The notes under the pieces are model-generated. The model ran no database searches, was not told the origin of the DNA, and saw only the letters and a program-made list of their open reading frames with translations. Source: Epiperipatus broadwayi (Eukaryota > Onychophora > Udeonychophora > Euonychophora > Peripatidae). From it: a stretch of DNA of 64,000 nt. The stretch spans positions 4,744,030 to 4,808,029 of the forward strand of contig JAQFVV010000055.1 of the NCBI GenBank assembly GCA_028023455.1, in the 5' to 3' direction. Both the position numbers and the translations under genes were made by a program. Within the stretch, counting starts at the first letter, position 1; the number at the start of each line of letters is the position of its first letter. This document shows positions 47,813-59,895 of the stretch, one piece after another.

Positions 47813-48749
47813 GAAATTTTGTAAAAAAATGGAAGTTTTTTTTTGGGGGGAATACATTTTTATAAATAAAAACTGGGGTAATGGAAGCATGACACTTCAC
47901 AAAAATTGTTTTTGTTTACATTTTGAAATAAGTTTATTTTATTTTTCATCAGAGTTGATGAATAAGCGGACACAACTTTTCAACAATTTAATTTTTTCAT
48001 AAAAAGGAATTATATTCTGGGAATGTATTCTTAAATTAATTATATAACTTGGCACTAACATTAAAACTATTACAATTTGTTTTTGACAATGAACTTTTAA
48101 AAATAAAATCACATTTTAATTTCTGCTATCAGAATTGAGAATATACATATTCATATACTTGCAGATAAATAAACATACTTATTACATTTCATAATAGAAA
48201 TATAAACACTTAATGTCATTATAAAAGATGTTAAGGACATGGTATTGCAAGGCTAACAATCTTGGATAGACATTAAAATTACAGTTTACTGATTTTTTTT
48301 TTTTAATTTTTAGTAAAAGAACTGGAAATTTTTTTGTTTTTGGAAATTATAGGAATTGATAATATCACCTAGCGGAAGGATTAATTTATCTTTTTAATGC
48401 ATATGTTACTAGTATTAAACTTAGCTCCATCGTGTTTGCATTAATTCCAAGAATAACACTTAGAACAGTTGTATTTAAATTTGGAGTTTAAGAATCTAAA
48501 TGTATTTGAATTGTTGTCATTCTTGTAGATTTCCAAGTTTAATTTATTTACACAATGGAACATTTGTTCAACCTTTTCTGATCATTGATGATGTTTCTGA
48601 CTGGTGTACTCTCTAAGTAACGTTTCATAAAGATTTGTTTCTGGATTGCATTGAAAATACATTGATTGTAAGTAGTAAATATTTTGTTTCATCTTTTAAA
48701 TATCTAGATTTGTAGATGTTAACATAATCATCACATTACTATATATATA

Positions 48750-48960
48750 TATGTTGAACAATTATAAAGATATGTGTAAGGGTTTGTAGTCTGAGCCAAC
48801 TGATAAGTGTTGCTTCAGCACCAAATGTGTATTTGGGGGATTATAGATCTTTTCTGTATATCTTTGCTCATATGTTTATGATTACGTCTCTCTTCAAGGT
48901 GTTAAAAATGGATAGAAACCAGTGTCTACCTTGTGTGAGAGTGGTGTAGTGAAAATTACA
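48750..48960 (+). repeat. Diverged copy of the 47-kb element
   Basis: GAGCCAACTGATAAGTGTTGC, a CACCAAATGTGTATTTGG stretch and AGAGTGGTGTAGTG align, in the same orientation, with 47635-47762. Both ends are eroded. Confidence 0.6.
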
Positions 48961-49025
48961 ATACAGAAATATCCATTATTGGATAATTTCTAGTCTAATA
49001 AATGACTAATGAAAATTATACATAT

Positions 49026-49280
49026 ATTCATAGTATTATTTCTGTGGCTAAATAGCTGATGTTTCAGTACAATAAACATACTTTCCTCGGAGCTTTTTTC
49101 TCAAATCGTAAGAATGTGTATGGTGAGATTTAAAATAATGATTTTAAATCTCACAGATACACATTCTTATTATTTGAGAAAGAAGGTTTGAGGAAAGTAC
49201 TTGCTTGTTGTACTGAAACGTCAGCTATTTAGCCATTATATTTTTATTACACAGAAACTTCTGGAAATAATACTATGAAT
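49026..49280. mobile_element. 255-bp foldback element
   Basis: The sequence folds around a 4-nt loop (49137-49140) between perfect 14-bp arms GTGAGATTTAAAAT (49123-49136) and ATTTTAAATCTCAC (49141-49154). Complementarity continues, with mismatches, to the outer ends ATTCATAGTATTATTTC (49026) and AATAATACTATGAAT (to 49280). The right arm carries about 25-30 extra bases near 49235-49260. Inner landmarks such as 'GCTAAATAGCTGATGTTTCAGTACAA' pair with 'TTGTACTGAAACGTCAGC'. There is no coding frame. It looks like a MITE of unknown superfamily. Confidence 0.88.
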
Positions 49281-51564
49281 TTATTTATCCATGAGAATAC
49301 TATCTATATTGAACTGCCCACCTTCTTTCTTTAATAGTAGTAAAATATAGAAATATATTTTTGCACTTCCCTCATTAACAAACTATCCTATCTCTGAAGG
49401 TTACTGGTACTTCAGGTGGAGTGAGCAATATCATTGGCAGCATGCTACCAATAATATAAACACTCAGCTACTAAATTAAAACACTAGCCAACCAAACACT
49501 TTATTTATTTTAAGGAGATCTCTTTAGGCACCAGTTAATCACAGAGTAATTAACGTGTTTGCTCGACCAGTAATGAATCTAGTACCTGAAATCCCAGCTA
49601 GCTCATCGAATTGTAGTTGTTTTAAAAATCTCCGCCCACTCTAAAATTCTATTTCTTAATTAAAAAATTACTTTCCACACGATAAAACTTTGGCACATTC
49701 AAAAATCCTTATTTCAAAAGATACTCCCTACTCTTTTAGTTTCAACTTAAATCACTTCTCAATAACAATTAAATATTTCAATCCCTGCTCTATTTCCATA
49801 AATTAAACATTATCTCATAATAAATGTGTACATTCATTCTATTAACAAATATTACAACAGTTTAAATCTCGTTCTTTTTTCTTAAAATAATTGCTTTGTC
49901 TCATAATACAGCCACGCACACTCTTTTCATTTGAATAAATATTTTAATACAATTGAAATAAAATTAAAAAAAAACAAAACATATTTAAAATTCACACAGA
50001 CACACAATTAATAACTCTGAATAAAAGTTGGACAATGGAGCCAATATAATTTATACCCTGAAGATAATAGTTCGTAAAAGTTTTTATTTACTTATCTACC
50101 ATGGCTTAAAGATCAAGAATTGGAGAATAAGAAAATTGAAATGTTACCTAGGATTTGAATTCAATTTGACGCGAGTATGACAAAATGTAGCTTCTGTAGA
50201 ATGGTGGTTTGAACCAGTTAGCACTAATTCCTCGTAGATCTTTCCTTAATTTGTGATCTTATATGAACACTCGTGGATCTCGGCATGGACACTTTACTGT
50301 TCCTTAGATTTCACATGAACATGGTTTGTCCTTTGAATTATCTGCTGGTGGTGCTTCAGAGAAGTCTCCGGCCGGCTGCATGATACAATGGGTTCAACAA
50401 TGCAACATTTTCTTCAAATAGTAGCTTCTGCAATTTTCTGGAATCAATCAGTTTATTTCGATGAAATTTCTTTCTACTTTCGTTAATAATCTATTTGATC
50501 CAATTTATTTCCGATCAACTTTATTTTCTAATTGAATTAATAATGATTTTTTTTGATTCTCTTTAATTATATTCCTTTTATTTTTATATCTGTCATTTTT
50601 TTTTGATTAATTAATCTAACAATACAAAGTTCACTTCTTTTATACCTGGAGCTTCTTATTTTGCGGATCCATCGTGCATTCGATTTCGCTCCGATTGGAC
50701 TTGTTTCTTTTATTTAAAGTCTCTGATCCTTTCCATTGGTCATTGATTTAAGTGAATATTAATATTTAGTTTCTTTGTTATTTTCTTAGCCGTTTAATTA
50801 GATTTCTTTTTTTTTATTACATTAGCTCTCCATTGTCTTTTAAAATTCCTTTCCTTTATTCAAAATCTATTTATACATGCACACATTCAATCCTTTTATT
50901 ATAAGACAAAATGAACTCCCTCTCTTTTGTACTTTTTTTTTTATTACGAATTAAAAAAGAGTAATATTAAATCATTTTTTATTTCAATTCCTTTTTCTTC
51001 TTTTATTTCTAAAATCTTACCCTCCTTTTAAAATTGTTTATTTCCTTTCTTTAACAATAAACCCCCCTATCCTAATCTTTTGTTTTAAACTTTTAAAACT
51101 TTTATTTTACTTTGATTTTTAAAATGAAATTTCTTAAATGTTTTTACTTTTAAAAAATACTAAAACATTCAGCCACGATGTACCTCAGTACAATATATGT
51201 AAATTTATAAATAAATATTAGAAAATTTAGTATTTAAAAGTTTATAAAAAATATATCTATAACCGTCACTTAGAAGTGCTTTCAACTATCCTTGTAGTTT
51301 TTGTCAACTAATACTTTTAAAATATCAGCTTTCCCATAATTCCATAATGTCAACTTTCCCATAATTACGTGATCTTAACATTTGCTGCTTGCCTCTTAAT
51401 TAAATCTTGCTTGTATTTATATATTAACATCGCTTCCTTAATTTTTCTTTTATTATTATTTCTTTCAGTTTTCAATATTTTTACATTACTATTGAAACAG
51501 TCATATATGTCTATCCTACTGTTTCACCTACTATATGCTATAGTAGTACTTTTATTTACATACT

Positions 51565-51594
51565 GTAACAGGAACAGGCTTCAAACCCTGTTAC
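51565..51594. other. Perfect 8-bp hairpin at the composition switch
   Basis: GTAACAGG (51565-51572) and CCTGTTAC (51587-51594) are exact reverse complements around a 14-nt loop. It has no following T run to support a terminator reading. Its position, close to where the plus strand changes from C-rich to G-rich, is the only reason to note it. Confidence 0.4.
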
Positions 51595-51833
51595 AAGGGA
51601 GTAAATTAGGTTATGTATGTATGTGTGTGTTTTGTTTCATGAGTTGTGTATTTGGAGAGGACCATGTAGCTACACATATATAGATATATAGTTAAGTAAA
51701 TAATAATAATAATAGCGGTGATGGGTTACTAATATTAATGTATATATTTTACTTTCTTTCTCTCACTTATTTTATTCTTATTTTGTGACATACGTGTATA
51801 TTGATAAATATTGTGTTGAAGGGGGTAAGAAAA

Positions 51834-51959
51834 ATGAATAAAATCAAAAGATTTTCAAATATTTTAAAATATGAAGGAAAAAAGAAAGGAATTTTGTTTG
51901 ATGTCCATGAATTAATTAGTCGAACGGACTGTATTGTTATTGAAATGTATTATAATTAA
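51834..51959 (+). CDS. Small ORF, 41 codons, unrecognised
   Basis: ATG at 51834 opens a 41-codon frame starting MNKIKRFSNILKYEGKKKGI, continuing LFDVHELISRTDCIVIEMYYN and ending TAA. It is charged and balanced enough to pass for protein but matches nothing I know and is short enough to be chance in purine-rich sequence. It could be a shard of a retroelement on the plus strand. Confidence 0.15.
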   Translation: MNKIKRFSNILKYEGKKKGILFDVHELISRTDCIVIEMYYN

Positions 51960-54700
51960 TAGTTGGATTTTTATTTAAATTAATAATATTAATATATTAT
52001 CAAGCTTCAAAACTTTGTGGAAATGATTTTTGTGTTAGCTAAAAGAAAAGAACAGGTGGAATGTCCATTAAGAAATTAAATTCTTGAGGATCCTATTGTC
52101 TAATTATCGAGGTAAACAACAAAGCGTAATTAGAGGGAATTTCCAAAAATAGCAAAAGTTAAGACCAAGTTGCTAAGTGGTTTTTCTTTTGTTCGCGTAT
52201 TGAGTAAAAAGATTTTGACTAAAGATAAAAAAATAAAAGATTGTTGAGAGGGAGGACATTTTGTTTTTGGCAGTTGGCTTTAGATTATTGCAGAGAGAAG
52301 GCAGAAGGCAATACGTGGCAAAAAGAAGAGATTTATAAAAATCATTTTTGATCAGAAAAAAAGATATATATAAAGGAAACTCCATGAAACACATGGGTAA
52401 AGTTCTCATTGTGCTGGGGGTCTATGTTAGACTCCAGCTCCTTCTGTACCTTTGGGGCCACACAAGATATTAAGAGACAGATTGCCCTAAATATTATATT
52501 AAAAAAAAGAGAGAAAACACGACAAATGAATCCTGTGCCTGACATCCGCCATTCCACAGATTTATCATGCAACGATGAACTTCTTAATTAGAACATTGAA
52601 TTGGAAGACAAAATGGACTCGTGATTTTATCCACGTTCACCCAAGGAATTAGAATGGAAGTAGAAGAATTAATAACTACAAAGAGTGCACTCAGAAACAT
52701 TTAATTTAATTATGAAGACTCGTCAAAACAGTGGTAAATATATTTGATATTATTTCCAACCTTTAAATACCTAAAATCAAATAATGTAATAACTCTATAT
52801 GTATTTTGCTTAATAGATTTTATTCTTTCACTATAACATCCTGTAAACAGAATATTATGTCATATATATATATATATGTGCGCCACTTTATAATTTCTTC
52901 AAATAAATATAAATAGATTTTAAATTTAACAAAACAAACTCTCTCTCTATATATTTTTGTTTATTTGTCTCTTTTGCATTTTATTATATATATGTGTGTG
53001 GTTTGGAATATGTGTCCTATGTTTTGAAATAGATTCCATTATTACTTTCCTAAGAGTGCGTGTTGATATATGTTTGTGGGTTAGATTAAGGTAAAAGAAA
53101 GAGAAAGAGATTTTAATTCACCTGCCGTTTCTTCTCAGGCATGTTACGCCACCACCCCTGAACATAAGCTAGTATAAACCGGGAAAAAGCTGAAAATTTA
53201 TTGAGTTAATTTATTGTTAGTGAATTCCGTGATTCTTGTTAAATAGCAAGATTGGCGCTTGGGCCATAGCCCATAAACGCGGACATTTGCGCTATGAGAG
53301 TTAGTTAAGTTTGGGAGGGACTGAATTGGATTAATTTACATACATCCATGTTTGTATTTGGCAGCCATATTCCTTTTCCTTACCCTTGAATGACTGAATA
53401 TTAGGAAAACTTCACAAAAAGGGAAGGATGACTCAGAACATGGGAAAATTTCATACGAGAGGGAATGGTCGGAGCTATTAATATGATAAATGCATACGCA
53501 TGTCTATTTACCCTCTGGAAAGCAATACATGATCAGAAGTCAAATCTCAATAACTAACTGACAATATATATAATATAAACATGATATATATATATATATA
53601 TATATATATAATAGATATAAAGTGTGGTAAATGAGAAAAGTGCATTTTAGTTACAATACCTATATATCCAAATCCTCGTATATCAAACTAAATTTAAAAT
53701 TAATAATCATAGTTATGTATGTGTGCGTATATTATAGCATACAACATGGAAAGCGTATGTATATAAATAAATCAACTCATGCGCACATATATAGTACTGT
53801 TTACTAAATAAAGGTAAACTTGATGTATGTGTAACCAAGATATATGTATATGCAGATAAGAAATAGTATGACAGGTTTAAACATTATAAGTTTTCTTTGT
53901 TTAATTAGTTTTATAAATGTAATATTGTTAAATAATTTTATAAATAATATTTGAAAGTATATTTCTGCATATGTAGTTAAATTCTGTTTACGTGTTACAC
54001 ATATATAATAAAGCTCTGCTAGATTTTATAAAGGTACTTAATTTCAGATTTGTTTTCATAAAGGAATAATAAAAATTGATTCATCTCGCTATAATTTTGA
54101 TCTATTTATAAAGTTAAAAATAAAAATAGATTTTAGAGTGAGGTGAAAGAAATTGACTTGACCGAAGCTGGTAAACAAGTCAATAACAGCAGGAGTCACT
54201 GTGTTGTCAAAATGTAATAAACTAATTAGGAAGATGGATCTGAAATTTAAGAAATAATTAAGAACTATAAAGAAAAATGTGATTTTGGTTTTCACTTTAT
54301 TACAGGTAGTTAATAAAGAAAACACATGTGACTAAGGTAAAAAGAGAGGGGGGATGAAAGAGTATAAAAACTATTGCAGCCATTTTTCAAAGGAGAGTAA
54401 AATTAAAATTATTAAGTTTGAGATTAAACAGATTGCTAAAGTTGTGAATAAAAATGATTGGCTAAGTGCGGAAAAGATGTGCTTTCCCGAGCCTGAGGGT
54501 AGTCTACAGAATGCAAGAACAGGATGACCAATGCCCGATATTAGTAACAGCACACTCAAGATCAACAGTGAATAACCATGCCTAAGAGAAGATGCCTGAG
54601 AAAAGAACTTAAAGCGGTAACACTTCTGCAATTTTAAAATGAACATTTAAACTAAATCTCATAATCTATTAAAGCTAGCTCAAGTTATTATAAATGGCAA

Positions 54701-54920
54701 TATAATCTAACTAATGTATTTCAAACTTTCCAATACTAATTCTTAAATTAAAATGTAAATTTTGTATTATTATTTGATATCGTAAATATTGCCTGATTTA
54801 AATTGATTCAATATAATTTAAACTAATATATTTCAAACTTTCAAATACTAATTCTTAAATTAAAATGTAAAGTTTATATTATTATTTGGTATCATAAATC
54901 TTGCCTGATTTGACATAATT
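54701..54920. repeat. Tandem duplication, ~111-bp units
   Basis: Units at about 54701-54811 and 54812-54920 share 'TATTTCAAACTTTC', 'AATACTAATTCTTAAATTAA', 'ATGTAAA', 'TATTATTATTTG' and 'TTGCCTGATTT', with scattered differences. Confidence 0.88.
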
Positions 54921-56174
54921 TAAGCAGGGTTGAAATAATTTATCCGGATTTGATATTTAATATATCTTAATTTTGTTTCTTTTCACTAAGTAAAGAAAGC
55001 CAGATCTTAGATTTCACTTACGTGAAATCTTAATTATAATTTTATATGTTTTTTTAGCTAAGTTTATGCTGATATTATTTTCAATTATTTGTTTATATGT
55101 TTGTGCTATGTTGATTCGGAATGGATTTTACTCGCATTTAAGTTAACTAGAGAGAAATGATTAGACGTTTTCACACATAAATAATTTTGCGTTCATTAGC
55201 ACACACACTAAACTCCCTTCTGAAACAAGTCAAATAAAGCTTGATTTAGGTATATAATTAAGTGATTATAAATAGGTTTGCATTAAATGAAAAATATGGT
55301 TAATATTTAGCTGAAGTGACTAAATGTAGCATAGAACTAGAATTTAATCTTATAATTATCCCAAAATATGCTGTAGTCCTCCTTATATATCTATAAATGC
55401 CTATATAGATAACTTAATAAATTAGACTTGTTATATTTCTTTAATAGCATAATTATAAATGCTAATTTATGAACTAATTTACGGTGATTCTATGGAAGGA
55501 AACTAATGTTTTGCGTCTTAATTTTATATATATTAATGTAGTCAGTGGGGCAAATATGTTCTTAGGAAGCGCACACACGCATTTACCTATTGCTGTATAT
55601 TATTTTTTGAATGGGCTTCTAGTTTTTATGGCCATCTCATATTATTTAGTTTGGACAGCTCACATTCCACAATGGGTTTTGATGTTAAGGGTAATCCCAT
55701 TACCTCCGCTTAAGACTGGATCAGAAGCATCCACATATCCTGATAAGCTGTTCGATCACCCGAACTAAAAAGGTCTCTTTCACTTTCACAGCAATGGGCT
55801 TGGTGGAAAAAGGAACCGGTTACATGGTAACAAATACTATAAGCAAGAGCACATTCAAGATGCACAGACTCAGATTGTATGTTTTATATATGCCTTAGTA
55901 TCTGAAGTCTTACTATCCACCATCAGTTCATCCCTCCATAATAATTTATATTTCAGCTTTGATCTGAACTGAATCTAGTTTTGTAAGCTTATAATCTATA
56001 TAGAGAATTGTGTAACCGATCAAATAAAATATTAATTATAATTAATGATGATCACTTCTGCGGATTAACTAAAACAAATCTAAAACACAAAACATAGCAT
56101 AAATAGGGCATAGATAATCATGAGCTAAACTTGAAACAAATCTGTATTGCTGTAATAATAGAGCTCATAAAAAT
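54921..56174. other. Non-coding interval with a small hairpin
   Basis: AGATTTCAC (55009-55017) and GTGAAATCT (55022-55030) form a perfect 9-bp hairpin with a 4-nt loop. The 94-codon frame at 55484-55768 begins before any recognisable domain; it has a hydrophobic middle and ends PPLKTGSEASTYPDKLFDHPN, which I cannot place. No other feature. Confidence 0.4.
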
Positions 56175-56406
56175 GTAACTTTATAAATCATCATCACCTG
56201 AGAGTGAGAGAAAATAATAGGGCATAAATTTAAACAAACTGTAGCTTTATTTAATCATCATCATCTGCGAGTGAGATAAAATCTTAAAGCTGTAACTTTA
56301 AACAAAAGGTAACTTTATAAATCATCATCACCTGCGAGTGAGGCCCAATACTAAATATGTAAATTCAAACAGCCTGTAATTTATTATCATCATCACCTGT
56401 GAGTGA
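56175..56406. repeat. Minisatellite, four ~65-bp units
   Basis: Four units each contain a GTAACTTTATAAATCATCATCACC-like core followed by TG-GAGTGAG, at about 56175, 56240, 56309 and 56378. Units vary (GTAGCTTTATTTAATCATC, GTAATTTATTATCATCATC), and the spacing changes slightly, so it is an older array. Confidence 0.85.
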
Positions 56407-56952
56407 AACAAATTTGTGTCATTCGATCATTTTACTTTATTGCTTAAATTTTGCTTTTATTAAATATGTTTAAAATATAACTCTGCTTAGTGTCTAAATT
56501 TTGCTCATTATTCACTAGTTAATTATTAACTAGTAATTAGTTATTGTTTGAGTATTTATGAATCAGTCTAAATTAATGATGTCTCTTAGTTGAGTCACAT
56601 CTATCTAGCTATACTTTAGTCATGCCAATTTATATCATAGCCTCATGTTTCACCAATGTGCTGCTGCCAGCACATGAATTAATAAAATACTGGTATGGCC
56701 TCATATATGTCATCCGTAAGGTAATAAATCTGTGAGGGTTGGTAAAATAATTGAGGTGAGATTGGATTCAGGATCTCAGCAACCTCACTTTGATCAGCCT
56801 TGGTATGATTTGTTAAAACTCTGGATTTTGTTGCACAAATGTACAGATATGACCATTACACTATAATTAAAATCAAAACCATGATTTCATAAAAGACAGA
56901 AGCTGATAAATTTTCATTATTTTTATAATTTCGTTTTGTATTTTGAACCTTT

Positions 56953-57780
56953 TTAAATAATAACAAGTACTCTTGTTCTTTTTTCCAATGTGCACCTCGA
57001 TTCACCTATATATCCACTGCCACACCTACAAGTCTATTTGTAAATTATACAATTTTATTTGTCAATAAAGTTTTATCTTTTGAATTATTTATTAATTTAT
57101 TTAATATAGGTGGTGCATAAAATGCAATATCACATATACCTTTATAAATTTTCTTAATGAAACTTGCCTGTTGATTCAAAATATACGGTATTGATATCCA
57201 AAATTTTTTATCAGAAGAATTAACCTTATTATTAATATTATTTTTATATTTAGAATTAAAAGTTTTAACAGTATAATAAACATAATCATAATTATATCCA
57301 ATTTAACAATTCCTTATAATAAATTTCAATATTTTTGGTTTTATCCGATGCATATTTACAAAGGTTATCATTTCTAAATAAGAAGGACTTTAAACCTACC
57401 ATTTTATGTGACATTGGTACTTTTGATTCATATGGAATATATCCTTTTTGCTATTGGTTTAAGAATCATATAGTAATCCAGTTTATCTTTGTTTTTAGTT
57501 ATCTTTAGATCTAAAAATTGAAGACTCATTGAATTTTCATCTGTTTTAATCCATTTTAAGCCCTTTCAATGTATCGATTGTATAAAGTAATATCTTTCTG
57601 ATAATATTCCTTTTACAAAATATTTTCTTCATATATAGATATAACAAAATTACATATTTGGGCAACTGTAGGGAGAAACTGTAGGAAGACCCATTGGCCA
57701 GCCATTACTCATTTTATAAAATTCATGCTTAAAAATCGCATAAATATTTTTATCAATAAAGTTTAATATTTCAACAAAAA
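56953..57780 (-). pseudogene. Penelope-like RT and GIY-YIG endonuclease relic
   Basis: On the minus strand, fragments in family order are HEFYKMSNGWPMGLPTVSPY (57680-57730; RT block corresponding to 'G..MGSplSP'), MSLQFLDLKITKNKDKLDYY (about 57480-57540), IPYESKVPMSHKM (about 57395-57440; family 'yiPY.S.HP..hK'), then SDKKFWISIPYILNQQASFI (about 57160-57225), and finally RCGSGYIGESRCTLEKR (56970-57030), with YIG at 57004-57012. The GIY-YIG endonuclease stops at TAA 56953-56955, well short of full length, and several frameshifts separate the pieces. The catalytic YxDD was not found intact. Dead copy. Confidence 0.88.
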
Positions 57781-59544
57781 AAGTTATTATTTTAACGTTA
57801 ACATTTTTTAAAACTTTAATGCATTTTAAAAAATGTTAAAAATTAAATAATAAAATTTATCTGCATAAAAAATAAAATGTATATTATTTTTTAAGTGTAT
57901 TATTTTTTATTGCATAAAAAATAATATGCTTAAAGGCTGAATTTGATGCAAAGTAATATAAGATTAGTATATAATGCTATAATTTCAAGAAGATTGGTCA
58001 TTCTTCAAAAAATTACATAGATTAAATATTTTCCATACAGGAGTATTATCATGAAAGGAGGTAAGCATAATCTCATTTTTCCCATGACAATTATCAATAG
58101 CAAAAATTTGAATGAAAAGGAAAATAGAAATTACTAAATTACAATCATGGTTCTACAAATTGTAATACAGAAAATTTTCCCCAATATTAGAGAACTATTT
58201 AGAGGGTATGGGAGATCTAAAATGGATTTATTTCTATAGTGACGAGAGTAATATTAGTTTATCTTAACCAATACAAAATAACTGATTCACATGCAGAACA
58301 GAAAAAAATGATAATAATGACTAAATCTTTAATGACAATTATTGTGATGTATTTATTATTCCAGGATAGTTTTGTATTTGAATTTATACTTGAAATTCTT
58401 TGAATTTAACCACGAGTGTTGATGATTATTAAGGGTTAACTTTAAGGATACACTATGACATTAAAATTGTAAAAAAGTTTAAGAGAATAATACTTATAGT
58501 TTATGATGGTATCAGTTAGAGATAATAAAATTTATAAGGAATATTTAGTTTTAGTATTCATATATAGCTTGTTGAAAATTTGAGGGCACTACAAGAGACA
58601 AAGATATTTTGTAAAATAAAACAGCTTTGAATTAATGAGAGATGTTATAACTTGAACTATAGCAAAATGTTACAGTCAGTCTGGAAGATGAGGATTCAAC
58701 TATACACAAAGAATAATAATGATAAATTCATTTGTGTGCAAAGAGGAAGGAAAGTTTTGCAAGTTTGTTTAGCTTTCATAAAATTAAACAATTTCATCAT
58801 TAATGAATATGTTTAGTTTGAGCATTTTTTAAGTTTATTTGGCAGGATTGTACGCATGCGTAAAATCTTTACAAACTCTTCTCTACTTATATAGATTAGA
58901 CATACATAAATCTGTAGTTATATAAAATATTTGACACGCATATAATAAATTATCACAGATTAAAAAAATACTTTCCAATACATTGTATTTTTATGATAAA
59001 ATAAATTTAACTATAAAAACGTATTTTTATATTTATAACATTTTGCTTGACATACATAAGCTGTCCCCGGTAAAAAGCATTAGGTTTTTTTTTCAAGTTT
59101 CTTGCAGTATTATCTCTGAATCAGTTTGCATGTTATATACCCAATAGGTCAACTATTTGCCAAAAAAAATTTAAAATGCTACTATGTCTAATTATGATAA
59201 GAAATTTGATTATGTTTCATATTTAACCCACGATGAAGCATGCTAACATTCAAGATATGTATAAAAATGAAGTTATGAGTCACAAAAACATTTTCAAATA
59301 GTTTGCAAGATTTTGTGATGGCAGAGAGAGAGAGAGAATAGTAAAGAGGATCTACAATGATACAAAACAATTATATTTCATGTCAAAAATTATGCATTTT
59401 AAAATTTTTATAGGAATAACTAAACTGTTGACCTAATACCATTGATTCAGAACTGACACCGCAGCATATTAAAGAGAAAGCTCATTCCCCTTTCACTGGA
59501 ATTATGAAATTTAATATATCTAATAGTTATAATTACAGGGGATT
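57781..59544. other. Non-coding AT-rich interval
   Basis: The 5' part may include unrecognisable upstream sequence of the Penelope relic. A (GA)n run lies at about 59323-59337. Nothing else supportable. Confidence 0.45.
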
Positions 59545-59895
59545 TGAACCTAAACTTTCAAGCATTCTTCAGCTATCCAATCTATCTTATACAACTGATA
59601 CATAAGGCCGCACACATGTGAAAAAGATAAATGATCTCCAATACACATTTCATGCTGAACCAGGACTCATCAGTTGGTCCACACACATATACAGTCAGTG
59701 CTCAGTTTATATTAAGGTAGCAAATCTTCAAACTTAAATGGATATGCTTCAATCAACTCTTCAGCCTTTCATACCATTGAAAATCTGATGATGGAACACC
59801 CAAATCCGTCGATCCATGCCAATATTATTTTTATGCCCAGGTTGACCTTAAGTCATTTTGACCCTTCACGTATAGGACTTTGCCCATTTAAATAA
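59545..59895 (-). mobile_element. Copy of the 47-kb element family
   Basis: In reverse relative to 47303-47794, it carries AACTTTCAAG, 'ATCTTATACAACTGATACAT', 'GATAAATGATCTCCAATA', 'CTCATCAGTTGGTCCA', 'GAAAATCTGATGATGGAA' and 'AGGTTGACCTTAAGTCA'. The start resembles the outer end of the 16254 foldback arm. It is a single unit, not paired. No target duplication was seen. Confidence 0.72.

Larger units (their letters stand above)
49281..54700. other. Unassigned interval with strand-composition switch
   Basis: From about 49.5 to 51.2 kb the plus strand is T/C-rich with few G; from about 51.75 to 52.7 kb it is A/G-rich. The change falls near a hairpin at 51565-51594. I recognise no protein domain. 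The frames at 51369-51683, 52173-52409, 52342-52572 (minus) and 54371-54646 (minus) are hydrophobic or unrecognised. A (TA)n microsatellite lies at about 53583-53612 and a small palindrome TGGGCCATAGCCCA at 53262-53275. Confidence 0.5.

Noticed and set aside
51369-51683. 104-codon plus-strand frame, the longest in the window
   Set aside because: Leu/Phe/Ile/Tyr runs from T-rich sequence; no motif and no splice or promoter support.
52409-52591. 60-codon frame ending HSTDLSCNDELLN
   Set aside because: Compositionally plausible, but no motif, no splice sites and overlap with an equally long minus-strand frame.
53583-53612. Long TA run as a cruciform or origin
   Set aside because: Simple microsatellite; many similar ones occur.
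54371-54646. 91-codon hydrophobic minus-strand frame
   Set aside because: Looks membrane-like only because of AT bias; no family, splice context or conservation evidence.
55484-55768. 94-codon plus-strand frame
   Set aside because: No recognisable domain; the Pro-rich end is not enough to call a gene.
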